64,000 nt of DNA, from NCBI RefSeq assembly GCF_031884435.1, contig NZ_CP134779.1:5518001-5582000 (forward strand), given 5' to 3'. The notes under the pieces are model-generated. The model saw only the letters and a list, made by a program, of their open reading frames with translations, was not told the origin of the DNA and did not search any database. Below are positions 55,849 through 64,000 of the stretch, piece by piece. Source of the DNA: Bosea sp. 685 (lineage in GTDB: Bacteria > Pseudomonadota > Alphaproteobacteria > Rhizobiales > Beijerinckiaceae). Positions within the stretch are counted from its first letter, which is position 1, and each line of letters begins with the position of its first letter. The translations under genes were made by a program, and so were the position numbers.

Positions 55849-56784
55849 ATGAACTCCAAACCTTGGCGGATTGCGGTCACGGGCGCCGCCGGCTTCGTGG
55901 GATCCGTTTTTCTGAGGCATGTCGCCGAACAGCGCATACCAGGCATCGAAGCCGTTTCGATGTTCGGTTCCGCCGCAGGCGACATACGAGAGCCCGGGCA
56001 GGTTTCGCAGGCCATTGCGGCCATGCGTCCCGATGTCCTGCTGCACCTGGCCGCGATAGCAGCACCATCGGCTGCACGGGCTGATCCCAGCGCGGCCTGG
56101 CACGTCAACGTGCTGGGCACTCTCCATATTGCTCAGGCCATTCGCGAGGCGTCACCAAACACGCGCCTCTTGTTCGTCGGCAGCTCGGAGGCCTATGGCG
56201 GCAGCTTCCTGACGTCGCCCTCCCCCCTCGCCGAGACGGCAGCCCTTTTGCCGCGCAACACCTATGCCGCCACTAAGGCCGCCGCCGACCTGATGATCGG
56301 GCAGATGTCCATGGACGAGCTCAACGCGATCCGGTTTCGCCCGTTCAATCACAGCGGACCTGGCCAGACCCCGGATTATGTCCTGCCGGCATTCGCGCAG
56401 CAGGTTGCCCGGATCGAAAAAGGGCAGCAGCCCCCGGTCCTCAATGTCGGCAACCTCGATGCCGAACGCGATTTCCTAGACGTTCGCGACGTTGTTCGAG
56501 CCTATTTTCAGGCCGCGCTCCCGGAGACGCGGATCGCGACAGGCGCTGCGTTCAACGTTGCAACAGGTCATCCCGTGCGTATCGGCAAGATGCTGAGGCT
56601 GCTGCTCGATCAGGCGAAGGTGCCTATCGAAGTCAACAGAGACGCCACCAAGTTCAGGCCCAACGATGTTCCACGCGCGTCTGGCGACTCGCGGGCGCTT
56701 CGCGAATCGCTGGGCTGGCACCCCACGATAGCGCTCGAGCAAACCATCGCCGATGTGCTGGACTTCTACCGAACCCAGCCCTGA
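55849..56784 (+). CDS. rmd: GDP-6-deoxy-D-mannose reductase (GDP-D-rhamnose synthase)
   Basis: 311 residues, extended SDR. RIAVTGAAGFVGSVFLRHVA is the nucleotide-binding loop; LLHLAAIAAPSAARADP, FVGSSEAYGGSF and RNTYAATKAAADLMIG (YxxxK) are the catalytic blocks; FNHSGPGQTPDYVLPAFAQQ is typical of Rmd and related reductases. It should reduce the Gmd product to GDP-D-rhamnose. D-rhamnan made from this donor and exported by Wzm/Wzt is known for the Pseudomonas common polysaccharide antigen, and the gene set here matches that scheme. Confidence 0.9.
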   Translation: MNSKPWRIAVTGAAGFVGSVFLRHVAEQRIPGIEAVSMFGSAAGDIREPGQVSQAIAAMRPDVLLHLAAIAAPSAARADPSAAWHVNVLGTLHIAQAIREASPNTRLLFVGSSEAYGGSFLTSPSPLAETAALLPRNTYAATKAAADLMIGQMSMDELNAIRFRPFNHSGPGQTPDYVLPAFAQQVARIEKGQQPPVLNVGNLDAERDFLDVRDVVRAYFQAALPETRIATGAAFNVATGHPVRIGKMLRLLLDQAKVPIEVNRDATKFRPNDVPRASGDSRALRESLGWHPTIALEQTIADVLDFYRTQP

Positions 56785-56852
56785 TCGCGGCTCCGGGCGT
56801 GCCGCGGAAACCTGCCGCGATGAATGCCCTTCAGCAATGCGGCCTACACTGG

Positions 56853-56975
56853 GTGCGTACGGAGATCGTTGCGAAGCTGCGTCAGGTCGATGTGCTGGTC
56901 TTGCAGGGCAAGCACATGGCGGACGCGATCCGCTCGATCGGTGTGACGGAGGTTAGTTGCCATCGCTGGCGCCGA
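56853..56975 (+). mobile_element. IS3-family transposase OrfA remnant
   Basis: About 40 codons matching the N-terminal helix-turn-helix of IS3-type OrfA: EIVAKLRQVDVLVLQGKHMA, DAIRSIGVTEVSCHRWR. After HRWR the frame leaves the transposase pattern (RRGHPPTNIQPDL) and stops at 57011. No OrfB and no inverted repeats were found. It is a decayed fragment between convergent rmd and the discoidin-domain gene. Confidence 0.7.
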
Positions 56976-57021
56976 GGCCACCCGCCCACCAATATTCAAC
57001 CTGACCTCTGAGCGAGGCGGA

Positions 57022-59577
57022 TCATTGGCGGCCAATTACGCGGACTTCGGCTAGGCTCAGGTAGTCAGTCCCCTCCAACTGTATTCTTACGAACCTCGCG
57101 TTGAAGCCCGCTCTTACGCGGGTCATCTGACAGGTAGATCCCCGACGGAACATGCTATTGACGTCCGAGCGCTTGGCAGTTTCCCCTGCGGAGGCTTCCG
57201 CAGGCAATCGCGTATCGGATGCTAATACCCAAAAATTACGAAGGCGATCGCCACAGCAGTCGATACGATTCCAGATCTCGATCGAATGAATGGACTTCGA
57301 ACTCCCTAGATCCACTTCCCACCAAGGGCCAGTCTGGAGCCCGGTGTGTGTTGTCGATCCGTTTGCGAACACACCGTCAATGTTGCCATCGACCGCCGCC
57401 GCCGGCTGTGCTCCGCTCAATGTTGAACTCTCAGTTGCCTGCCTATGAAGCGCGAGATTGACCAACTCAGAGCGCGCCGATCTCTGGCCCAAGGGCGTAC
57501 CTTTTCGGACGAATATCCGCGGGGTTTGATCGTCACAGTTCGGTGTCTGTGGTACTTCGTCGAACTCCGCTTTTAAAAGCGCGTAAAGTCTGGGCTCGAT
57601 CCGGGCCGCTTCAGGCAGCGTATTGTTCTGAAGGGGCGCGCACCACCGGGTCTCGTCGAGCACTACCATCCGCATATTCGAAGAGGCAACTGAGCGTAAA
57701 ACAGTCTGCATTTCTGCTTCAAACAAGATTTGGCACATCCCAGCGGAGTGGATGGGACTTGGCGTACCGCGCCTGAGGCTGACCAGGTGGGTATACGGCG
57801 CAAGAACCAGCAGATCATCACTATCGTTCCGCTTGAACTCCTTGAATGCTTCGATCACTTGATCGGCAGCCCGGTTCCAGGTCGCGTCTGGAAGCGAGCT
57901 TCGCGAGAGCATTTCTAGCGAACGAACAGGACGGTTCACGCCAAAGGACAACATAGCGATCGACGCGAGCAGTGGAGCGCCAATTGCCATAGAAACTGCT
58001 GTAACGACCCATTGCCGTTTACGGCCGACGGCAGACACAACCCGGTCGATGAGCAGAGCGGCGCAACATAGTGCCGGAAGAGAAATGTACTGTAGTTGCG
58101 GCGCTACACTGCGGACTTGGTAATACCTCAGCCAGACAATTCCTGCCGCTACCAATGCCAGAAGCGCAGCCCCTCGATTTCTTTCCTCCGGACTTGTGCT
58201 GATCCATAACGAACGGATACCAACAAAGGTGGCAATGCCGTAGACGAGACAGTGTAAACCCCAGGCCCCGAACCAAGGCATTGGATCCGCGCCGACACCA
58301 GAGGAGAAGGCCCGAATGCTTTCCAAGGTACCAAGCAGGTTCGGAAAAGCCCCGAAGCGGATGAAATAGTAAGCAAGAACGCCAGCGATGGCGAATATGA
58401 CCGCCACAACAGCGAGGACTGATTGCCAAAGGATGACAAGTAGGAAGGCCCTTAGTTGTGGCCGAAATCCAATCGCGACAGTAAAGACCCAATACGTCAG
58501 AAGCCCAACAACACCGCTCTCAAAATTCCAGATCAACCCTAAAGACAGGGCCAGGTAGCTCGGGAACTGGAACCGCTCCCGCGTCTGTCTCCAACAAAGC
58601 AGCCCCAGGGCCAAGGACGGGAATAGCAATCTGACAGGGAAGACCTGAAAATACGGGTCTACAGGCCAGGCTGGGTAGATAAACAAAGTCCCAATTATTG
58701 CCGCAAGCGTCAGAACTGCAGCAAGGGTCGTATCTCTCGTAAAGCGGGTCAGAAATGCCAGAGTGAAAACGAAGCACGAAAGAAGCAGGGTGGCCATCAC
58801 GGTTGTAATGGCTACCGTCGATGGTGCTCCGATCACGTGCCAAATTGGCCGAAGGAAGATGGGATACAAGCCATACTGAGATTTTTGCCCATCGCTTCCC
58901 AGATAGATCCCGTTCCCGAGCCAATCCTGAATCAAAGGATAGACGAAAACCTCATAGTGTGTACTTGCAGGGTAATAGTCGTCATTGCCGATAATAGAGA
59001 AACTGGCTAAATAAACTAATGCCACACCGAGCGCGATCCCAGGCGCCATCTTCCATCGCTTTCGCTTTGAGAGCGATGCTACGGCTCCAACAATTCCAGC
59101 AAATAATACTGAATAGCCCGCAAAAGTCGCAGGGTTATCTACGATTGCCGGAGCCAAAAAGCCTGCAAACTGGAAGGAGATATGACTGGGACTGACAGCG
59201 ATATTGACTATCCATAAAGCGATGCCCGCACTTGCGCAGACGACCATGACGGCAAGGACCGACTGGGCCACTCTGCCGAAGGGAGCCCGTACGGACACCC
59301 AAGCAGCGATCGAAAGAAAGGTCGCTCCAGCGAGAATGGTTAGAATAAATGTGGCGCTTTCCGCTGGCTCCGGCTTGATCAGGAAGGGGCTGATGTAAGT
59401 GGCATATGAGGAGAGTAATCCCGCGTTAGCAGCAACGCTAACTGGCAATGGCGGGACAATTAAAACACCAAGGATCCAACAAGTCAGAAAGCCAAACGCA
59501 ACTGTTGCAAGTAGTCCGACGGCAAGCAATCCCGTTGAATTGAGCCGACCGTCCAACAATTTGAGAAATATTTTCAC
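57022..59577 (-). CDS. Polytopic membrane protein with C-terminal discoidin (F5/8 type C) domain
   Basis: 851 residues. About residues 1-550 hold a dozen or more hydrophobic segments (LLAVGLLATVAFGFLTCWIL, VFTLAFLTRFTRDTTLAAVL). A soluble stretch follows to about 700 (DDLLVLAPYTHLVSLRRGTP, MRMVVLDETRWCAPLQ). The last 150 residues form an F5/8 type C fold: NLALHRQATESSTLSG, AAVDGNIDGVFANGSTTHTG, PWWEVDLGSSKSIHSIEIWN and FVRIQLEGTDYLSLAEVRVI. That fold binds carbohydrate or surfaces. It probably transfers or positions sugars at the periplasmic face (GT-C-like, inferred). No nearby gene shares a start/stop overlap. GC is lower than in the following minus-strand genes. Confidence 0.85.
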   Translation of the reverse strand: MKIFLKLLDGRLNSTGLLAVGLLATVAFGFLTCWILGVLIVPPLPVSVAANAGLLSSYATYISPFLIKPEPAESATFILTILAGATFLSIAAWVSVRAPFGRVAQSVLAVMVVCASAGIALWIVNIAVSPSHISFQFAGFLAPAIVDNPATFAGYSVLFAGIVGAVASLSKRKRWKMAPGIALGVALVYLASFSIIGNDDYYPASTHYEVFVYPLIQDWLGNGIYLGSDGQKSQYGLYPIFLRPIWHVIGAPSTVAITTVMATLLLSCFVFTLAFLTRFTRDTTLAAVLTLAAIIGTLFIYPAWPVDPYFQVFPVRLLFPSLALGLLCWRQTRERFQFPSYLALSLGLIWNFESGVVGLLTYWVFTVAIGFRPQLRAFLLVILWQSVLAVVAVIFAIAGVLAYYFIRFGAFPNLLGTLESIRAFSSGVGADPMPWFGAWGLHCLVYGIATFVGIRSLWISTSPEERNRGAALLALVAAGIVWLRYYQVRSVAPQLQYISLPALCCAALLIDRVVSAVGRKRQWVVTAVSMAIGAPLLASIAMLSFGVNRPVRSLEMLSRSSLPDATWNRAADQVIEAFKEFKRNDSDDLLVLAPYTHLVSLRRGTPSPIHSAGMCQILFEAEMQTVLRSVASSNMRMVVLDETRWCAPLQNNTLPEAARIEPRLYALLKAEFDEVPQTPNCDDQTPRIFVRKGTPLGQRSARSELVNLALHRQATESSTLSGAQPAAAVDGNIDGVFANGSTTHTGLQTGPWWEVDLGSSKSIHSIEIWNRIDCCGDRLRNFWVLASDTRLPAEASAGETAKRSDVNSMFRRGSTCQMTRVRAGFNARFVRIQLEGTDYLSLAEVRVIGRQ

Positions 59578-59686
59578 TGTCGCTCGATTAATTCACTGGC
59601 TCTAAGAAATACAGCAAAACAATCCCAACATCCTATCTGAAAATCTTTTGGGGATGCTTCAGGCACATCTGTCGATGAATTTATTC

Positions 59687-60145
59687 TCATCGCGGCTTGA
59701 TCGCCGAATCGAGATGCCTTCTCCTGCGGAAAACCCACAAATTCATCGCAAAGAAATTCACCACGGGAACCATGATCACGGCGGCCATCATGCCAAACAC
59801 GTAATGAAGCCCCAGGAAATCGACGATGGCTCCCATCGACAGGGCCGTCAGCAATATATTCACGGAATGTAATCCGATGAACCGAATGAGATCACTGAAC
59901 AGAGGGCTATCGGACCGAAACGAGAAGCGTCGGTTGAAGACGAAGTTCACGGGCATCGACGCAACATAGCCCCCGACCGACGCAAGCTTCGGGTCGACGC
60001 TCAGCAATCCGACGAAGGCGGCGGTGACGATGGAAAAAACGGCGCTGCTGAGCACGCCGACCATGCCAAAGCGAAATGCCTTCGCCACGAGCTGATCCGA
60101 AACGGCCTGTTGGGCCAGCCAGCGTGTGAATCGCGAGCGCGTCAC
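59687..60145 (-). CDS. GtrA-family membrane protein
   Basis: 152 residues from GTG 60145, whose GTGA overlaps the stop of the methyltransferase gene. The open frame upstream of that is a shadow. Four membrane segments with FRFGMVGVLSSAVFSIVTAA, then PVNFVFNRRFSFRSD and VNFFAMNLWVFRRR, the GtrA pattern. Thought to flip polyprenyl-linked sugars. It is the last gene of the second gtr-like set, whose GT2 partner is at 61845-62858. Confidence 0.9.
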   Translation of the reverse strand: MTRSRFTRWLAQQAVSDQLVAKAFRFGMVGVLSSAVFSIVTAAFVGLLSVDPKLASVGGYVASMPVNFVFNRRFSFRSDSPLFSDLIRFIGLHSVNILLTALSMGAIVDFLGLHYVFGMMAAVIMVPVVNFFAMNLWVFRRRRHLDSAIKPR

Positions 60146-60849
60146 GCGGTCGCGGCCACGTAGTACTGCCCGCCGAAAGGGAGCCTGGCGAAAAGCTGAT
60201 CGACGCGGCGCAGCAAGCCATTCGCCGGCGGGACGGACAGGATGTAGCGCGAGACGATGTCCTTGAAACCGGCCTCCCGGTACAGCGCCTCGGTGGTTTC
60301 GCTTCGCATCAGCACGGCATCGGCATCGAACGGGCATTGGTTGACGGCGCGCATCGTCAGCGGATTGCGAGGATTGTGCTCGAAGATCAGCGCCAGACCA
60401 CCCGGTTTCAGCACGCGGTGCATCTCGCGGGCGAAGCCCTGCCACTGCGAAGGCGGCACATGATGCATGACGCAGATCGTGAAGGCGACGTCGAACGTGC
60501 CGGTCTCATAGGGCAAGGTCACGCCATCATAGACCTTGTAGTCGACAGTGGCGTTGCGCCCGCGGGCCGTTTCCACGCAGGCGGGGGAGATGTCGACACC
60601 GGACAGGGCCTTGAAATGCGGTGACAGCAAGGAATGGTAATTGCCGACGCCACATCCGACATCGAGGGCCGAAAGCTCCTTTGGCACCCCTTGGCGCGCC
60701 CGCGTGACATCGATGATATAGTCGGCCTTCACCTTCGTGAAGAAATCCGTCGACAGCCCGGTAAACGACACGGAGGCATCGACAGCGTCCGAATAGGTGT
60801 CCTTGTAGCTATCGAACGTCTTTGCGGTCTGTGATTGCTGGGGATCCAT
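60142..60849 (-). CDS. SAM-dependent methyltransferase (class I)
   Basis: 235 residues. Motif I SALDVGCGVGNYHSLL, then LSGVDISPACVETARGR, FDVAFTICVMHHVPPSQW and MHRVLKPGGLALIFEHNPRN, read in parts, followed by NPLTMRAVNQCPFDADAV, a block seen in methyltransferases of sugar operons. The target is unknown, probably a sugar or lipid-linked intermediate of this module. It lies six bases after the epimerase gene and overlaps gtrA by four. Confidence 0.88.
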   Translation of the reverse strand: MDPQQSQTAKTFDSYKDTYSDAVDASVSFTGLSTDFFTKVKADYIIDVTRARQGVPKELSALDVGCGVGNYHSLLSPHFKALSGVDISPACVETARGRNATVDYKVYDGVTLPYETGTFDVAFTICVMHHVPPSQWQGFAREMHRVLKPGGLALIFEHNPRNPLTMRAVNQCPFDADAVLMRSETTEALYREAGFKDIVSRYILSVPPANGLLRRVDQLFARLPFGGQYYVAATA

Positions 60850-60855
60850 ACGCGC

Positions 60856-61848
60856 TTAACCTCCCTTTGGCCGAGCTATGTTCCTGGGAACAGATTGCCT
60901 AGCCCCGGCCTCGAACGCCCCCGACAACTGACGCATTACCAAGCGGATTCCCGTTTCGAGATCGGTTGGCCGCCAGCCTACAGGCAGAGCCGATGGCCGG
61001 AAGGTGATGTGGCTGGCGTTCGAAGGCTGCACGTCTAGCTTGAGGAAGAGCGGACTTCCAATCACTTTGCTCACGACACGGACTATTTCGCTCACTGATG
61101 CAGGTTTGCCGCTGGCCAGGAGATAGGTTTGCGACTGCGCCCCTGGCCGGATGATCCGCGCCGCGATGAATGTGGCGATATCGGTAGCGAGGACATAGTC
61201 GCGGACCGTGTCCAGTCCACCAAAAATGCGCGAGACCGAGTGCCGCTTGGCGTTCAAGATCAAGGTGTTGATCAGGCCCGACCGCCCGCCATCCCCGCTG
61301 AAGCCATAGATCGAGGTCGGGCGATAGATCTGGGTCACCATACCCGCAGGCAGTCGACCGACCAGCCCTTCCTGCTCCAGCTTGGCCGCGCCATAGGGCC
61401 TTAATGGCCGCGGCGGGGATGCAAAGTCAACGAAGCGCTGTCCCTCGAACAATCCCCCCGCCGAACTCAGCAGATGGAAGCCTGCCCTCGCGCCCGGCAA
61501 GAGCGACGATACGGACTCCGTCCAAATCAGAATATCCCTGAAGGATTCCATCTCCCGGGCCAGTTCATCGGGCCCGGCTCCGAAACCGGCTTTCCCGGCA
61601 GCCCAGACGATATCGAGCGCTTGAATGCCGCCCGCATCGCGCCGCGCAAGGAGCGCATTCGTCAGCCCGGTCAGATCAACCGCTCGTCGCGATGCGTCAT
61701 TCCAATCCAGCGGCAGCTCGATGAATGTCGCACCACCACGACGCCTCAGCGCGTCGACGACGGCTCTTCCAACGAGCCCTGCTCCGAAGAGAGCGGTCGC
61801 CTGGCAGGCGTCGCTCCCCGGATCCCCCTGGCGGAAGATCAATATCAT
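60856..61848 (-). CDS. NAD-dependent epimerase/dehydratase
   Basis: 330 residues. The Rossmann loop is slightly unusual (ATALFGAGLVGRAVVDAL). Later blocks are LDIVWAAGKAGFGAG, HLLSSAGGLFEGQRF, RPYGAAKLEQEGLV (YxxxK), IYRPTSIYGFSGDGGRSG and GGLDTVRDYVLATDIATFI. It acts on a nucleotide- or lipid-linked sugar, exact chemistry unknown. Its ATG overlaps the stop of the GT2 gene. Functionally it parallels the epimerase of the first gtr-like set (40409). Confidence 0.88.
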   Translation of the reverse strand: MILIFRQGDPGSDACQATALFGAGLVGRAVVDALRRRGGATFIELPLDWNDASRRAVDLTGLTNALLARRDAGGIQALDIVWAAGKAGFGAGPDELAREMESFRDILIWTESVSSLLPGARAGFHLLSSAGGLFEGQRFVDFASPPRPLRPYGAAKLEQEGLVGRLPAGMVTQIYRPTSIYGFSGDGGRSGLINTLILNAKRHSVSRIFGGLDTVRDYVLATDIATFIAARIIRPGAQSQTYLLASGKPASVSEIVRVVSKVIGSPLFLKLDVQPSNASHITFRPSALPVGWRPTDLETGIRLVMRQLSGAFEAGARQSVPRNIARPKGG

Positions 61849-62858
61849 GCCGCGTCGGAAGCAAAATACCGTGCAAGGGGCTCATCGATCGAGCGATCCA
61901 CGGCGAAGAAGTTCGGCTTGCCATGAGCCGCGAGAACCAGAGTCGAGAGATACTCCAGGGCCAACGCGATCATGAACGTGATGAACCCTCCAAAAAATAC
62001 GATCGTCAGCATGAGAGACGTCCATCCGGTCACGACGATGCTCGCGGGCGAGACGACTTTCTCCACCAGCAAGGCGCCTGCGCCGATGACACTCGCCGCC
62101 ACGATGGCCATGCCAACCAGACCGAACAAGCGCACAATCTTGACCTGGCTCGAGATCAGCAGACGCCGCGCATGGCTCAGAAGGCGCGAAAAGCTATAGC
62201 CGCTCTTCCCGCTGCCGATGAAGCGCCGGTCCTTGAGTTCGAGATCGCGAAACTGGACCCGGTTGGTGAACCACGACAGGGCCACATCGAAATAGGTCTC
62301 ATAGCCGCAGACGCTCGACGCCGCCCGTGCGAGGGAGCCGCGGATCAGCCTGAAACTGTTGAAGTGAACGATATTCGCGTTTCCCGTCAGGAACACCATC
62401 AGCCGCTTGAACCCTTTCGAGGCCCAGTCCCGCATACGCGCCTCATGAACCGCGCTGGCGGGCCGTGCGTAGACGATATCGCCCCCTTCGATCACAGCCT
62501 GCCTGAGCAGCGTCTCGATCTCCGCCGGCGGATGCTGAAGGTCCTCGTCGAGCGTGACGACCCAATCGCCGGAACTGTGCAGGACGCCTGCAATGGTTGC
62601 GGCATGCTGGCCGAAATTCCGCATCATATGGACGACGGTGAGCCAATTGTGTTCCTTGGCCAGATTGTCCAGCAGGGCCGGCGATCCATCGATAGCGGAA
62701 TCGTCGACAAGAATGACCTCCGACAGATCCATCGGCGCCCCGCGTTCACGCCAATCCGCCCGAACCTTCGCCAACTCATCGATAAGGTCGCGCAAATACG
62801 CCTCGCCCGAATACACCGGGACAACCACGGAGACGGAGATGCTCGAATCGTAAGCCAT
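61845..62858 (-). CDS. Glycosyltransferase family 2, GtrB/polyprenyl-phosphate type
   Basis: 337 residues from ATG 62858 (MAYDSSISVSVVVPVYSGEA). The GT-A domain has VILVDDSAIDGSPALL, MRNFGQHAATIAGV and WVVTLDEDLQHPPAEIETLL (metal site DEDLQ), then two C-terminal membrane helices (LVGMAIVAASVIGAGALLV, LMLTIVFFGGFITFMIALAL). ALEYLSTLVLAAHGKPNFFA closes the protein. Loads a sugar onto a polyprenyl phosphate. First gene of the set GT2-epimerase-methyltransferase-GtrA, each overlapping or nearly touching the next. Confidence 0.92.
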   Translation of the reverse strand: MAYDSSISVSVVVPVYSGEAYLRDLIDELAKVRADWRERGAPMDLSEVILVDDSAIDGSPALLDNLAKEHNWLTVVHMMRNFGQHAATIAGVLHSSGDWVVTLDEDLQHPPAEIETLLRQAVIEGGDIVYARPASAVHEARMRDWASKGFKRLMVFLTGNANIVHFNSFRLIRGSLARAASSVCGYETYFDVALSWFTNRVQFRDLELKDRRFIGSGKSGYSFSRLLSHARRLLISSQVKIVRLFGLVGMAIVAASVIGAGALLVEKVVSPASIVVTGWTSLMLTIVFFGGFITFMIALALEYLSTLVLAAHGKPNFFAVDRSIDEPLARYFASDAA

Positions 62859-63435
62859 CAAAAGGGACCCCGGTTTATCGGCCGCTCCAGCGCGATCAGA
62901 TCGCAACGAGAGATGAATGGCTCTCTTCAAGGCGCGCCCAAGCGATCTACGAGAAACCGACCGCAGATGCTAGTTTTGAATGGCAGCCGAGTCGCTGGCG
63001 CTGTCCCTTTCCAGCTCTTTGCCACCGATCGCTTTCCGGAAGCTCCGATGCAACGAGTTCGCATGTTGACGAACCGGCCCCGGCAGAGCCCTGAATTCAA
63101 ACTTGCCCTGGAGTTCCATCGCGTGCGTGGCTGCCCCGGACGTCACGCAAGGCCCCGCTCGTCAGGTTCGACCCTCAGCGCGCCTTGGCATCCGTGACTT
63201 TGAGATGATATTGACCGAGTCAACTACATCTCCCGCGAATAAATCAGAACCGCGCGGACTGAATATCTTGCGCCTGTTACGCAATGCCACCCATGTTACA
63301 GGCCCTATATTGAAATAATCTGGCATATTGCGCTTCTAGCTACGGCGTCGAGGATCCTGCTCCCCGCGTTGTAGCGGTCAAGACCGGCGGCTGTCCGAGA
63401 AACCGGCACCGAGCCCCGACGGATATTCGCGACGA
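62859..63435. other. Intergenic region, no gene seen
   Basis: About 577 bases between two same-strand genes. No frame carries family motifs or strong coding character. The part near 63210-63330 is AT-richer than its surroundings (for example TTGAAATAATCTGGCATA) and could hold a promoter, but nothing decisive is visible. Confidence 0.45.
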
Positions 63436-64000
63436 TCACAGAACGCGCCCCTTTAGATCGCACACAGTGAATCCGCGCGACCAGGCCGCAATCGTAAAGC
63501 ACCGCTCGACGGCATGGTGCAAAGTGCCATCGAGCTGACGAGCCTCCGGTTCGAAATCCCCCGGCCGCAGGTCGAGCTCTCGCAACGACCCCAGCGCGGC
63601 CGGGCGAAACCAGAACATCGTGCCTTCGAAGAAACCCAGTCGGATCGCGCTCTCAGGGGCCTGCATCCGTTCAGCGACCTCGCGCGCGCGCGCCTCGTTG
63701 GCCATCCAGTAGGACGGTGTCGCCCGCCAGCACTGCCGCCAGCCGACGATCCCGGTCGATGTCTGCTTAAAGGCCGACAATGTGCAGCACGTGGCGTTCC
63801 AATCCCCGCAAAGCTTGTCGAACAGCAATTTGCGGCGGATCTCTCCATCCAGGAGATGCGGGCTGCGCTTGGTATGCAGCTTCAGGACAGCGTCATAGCC
63901 GTCGAGCGCGCCCGACCCGAGCACGGCCAGAAACGGAGCGATGTCACGGCCGCGATTGTCGTGTTCGTGAATGAACACGTCCTGCGCGCCGATCAGCGCC
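63436..64000 (-). CDS. Rhamnan synthesis F family protein, C-terminal part (5' end beyond window)
   Basis: The frame is open to the window edge, so only the last 188 or so residues are seen. HEHDNRGRDIAPFLAVLG, YDAVLKLHTKRSPHLLDGEI and FFEGTMFWFRPAALGSLREL are the hallmarks of RgpF-like proteins, which act in assembly of rhamnose-containing polysaccharides. LDGTLHHAVERCFTIAAWSR is the usual end. It fits the rhamnose-donor genes elsewhere in the locus. An in-frame GTG at 63978 is internal to the conserved domain, not the start. Confidence 0.85.
   Translation of the reverse strand, partial: ALIGAQDVFIHEHDNRGRDIAPFLAVLGSGALDGYDAVLKLHTKRSPHLLDGEIRRKLLFDKLCGDWNATCCTLSAFKQTSTGIVGWRQCWRATPSYWMANEARAREVAERMQAPESAIRLGFFEGTMFWFRPAALGSLRELDLRPGDFEPEARQLDGTLHHAVERCFTIAAWSRGFTVCDLKGRVL

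Overview
The window is GC-rich, densely coded DNA, most likely from an alphaproteobacterium of the order Hyphomicrobiales. A Bosea-like genome is my best guess. The basis is the codon usage, the soxBDAG-purU operon, several dipeptide/oligopeptide ABC systems, and intergenic palindromic repeats of a kind common in that order. I saw no tRNA, rRNA, CRISPR array or prophage. Organism and functions are read from protein motifs and gene order; no database search was possible.

Positions 1-26500 form a nutrient-uptake and catabolic half. A lone periplasmic binding protein (144-1700, minus) is divergent from a histidine/phenylalanine ammonia-lyase homologue (1992-3545) whose prosthetic-group triad lacks its serine. 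Next come a complete peptide ABC operon with an M20 peptidase (3891-10650), a Nudix hydrolase, and a Na/phosphate cotransporter-PhoU protein on the opposite strand. A GlxA-type AraC regulator stands divergent to the four sarcosine oxidase genes plus purU (14297-20581), which would demethylate sarcosine and recover formate from folate-bound C1 units. A second peptide ABC operon (20804-26466) ends at a clear intrinsic terminator. Three copies of a nested-palindrome repeat lie inside these operons, always between cistrons and always in the same orientation.

Positions 26700-64000 form a surface-polysaccharide half, probably O-antigen, joined by UDP-glucose dehydrogenase and NAD synthetase. It holds complete dTDP-L-rhamnose genes (rfbBCDA, 31716-35132), GDP-D-rhamnose genes (gmd-rmd, 54827-56784), and the first two steps of CDP-6-deoxyhexose synthesis (rfbF-rfbG). 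It also has a Wzm/Wzt ABC exporter whose ATPase carries a C-terminal extension, a three-domain methyltransferase-GT2-GT4 protein, several other glycosyltransferases and methyltransferases, and three large polytopic membrane proteins. Two sets resemble gtr side-chain glycosylation modules: GtrA, a GtrB-like GT2, a large membrane protein, a methyltransferase and an epimerase.

The most unusual part is the minus-strand run from 44865 down to 35204, eleven genes that overlap or nearly touch. It starts rfbF-rfbG, then has a two-subunit transketolase and an NAD-dependent epimerase/reductase, then a gtr-like set. I infer that the transketolase adds a two-carbon unit to a CDP-4-keto-6-deoxy sugar to make a branched-chain sugar, which is then placed on the polysaccharide. 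Parts of this half (about 37.2-38.3, 45.3-46.1, 50.1-54.3 and 57-59.6 kb) look poorer in GC than their surroundings. With an IS3-type transposase remnant and a start-less gene fragment, this fits a locus built by horizontal exchange.
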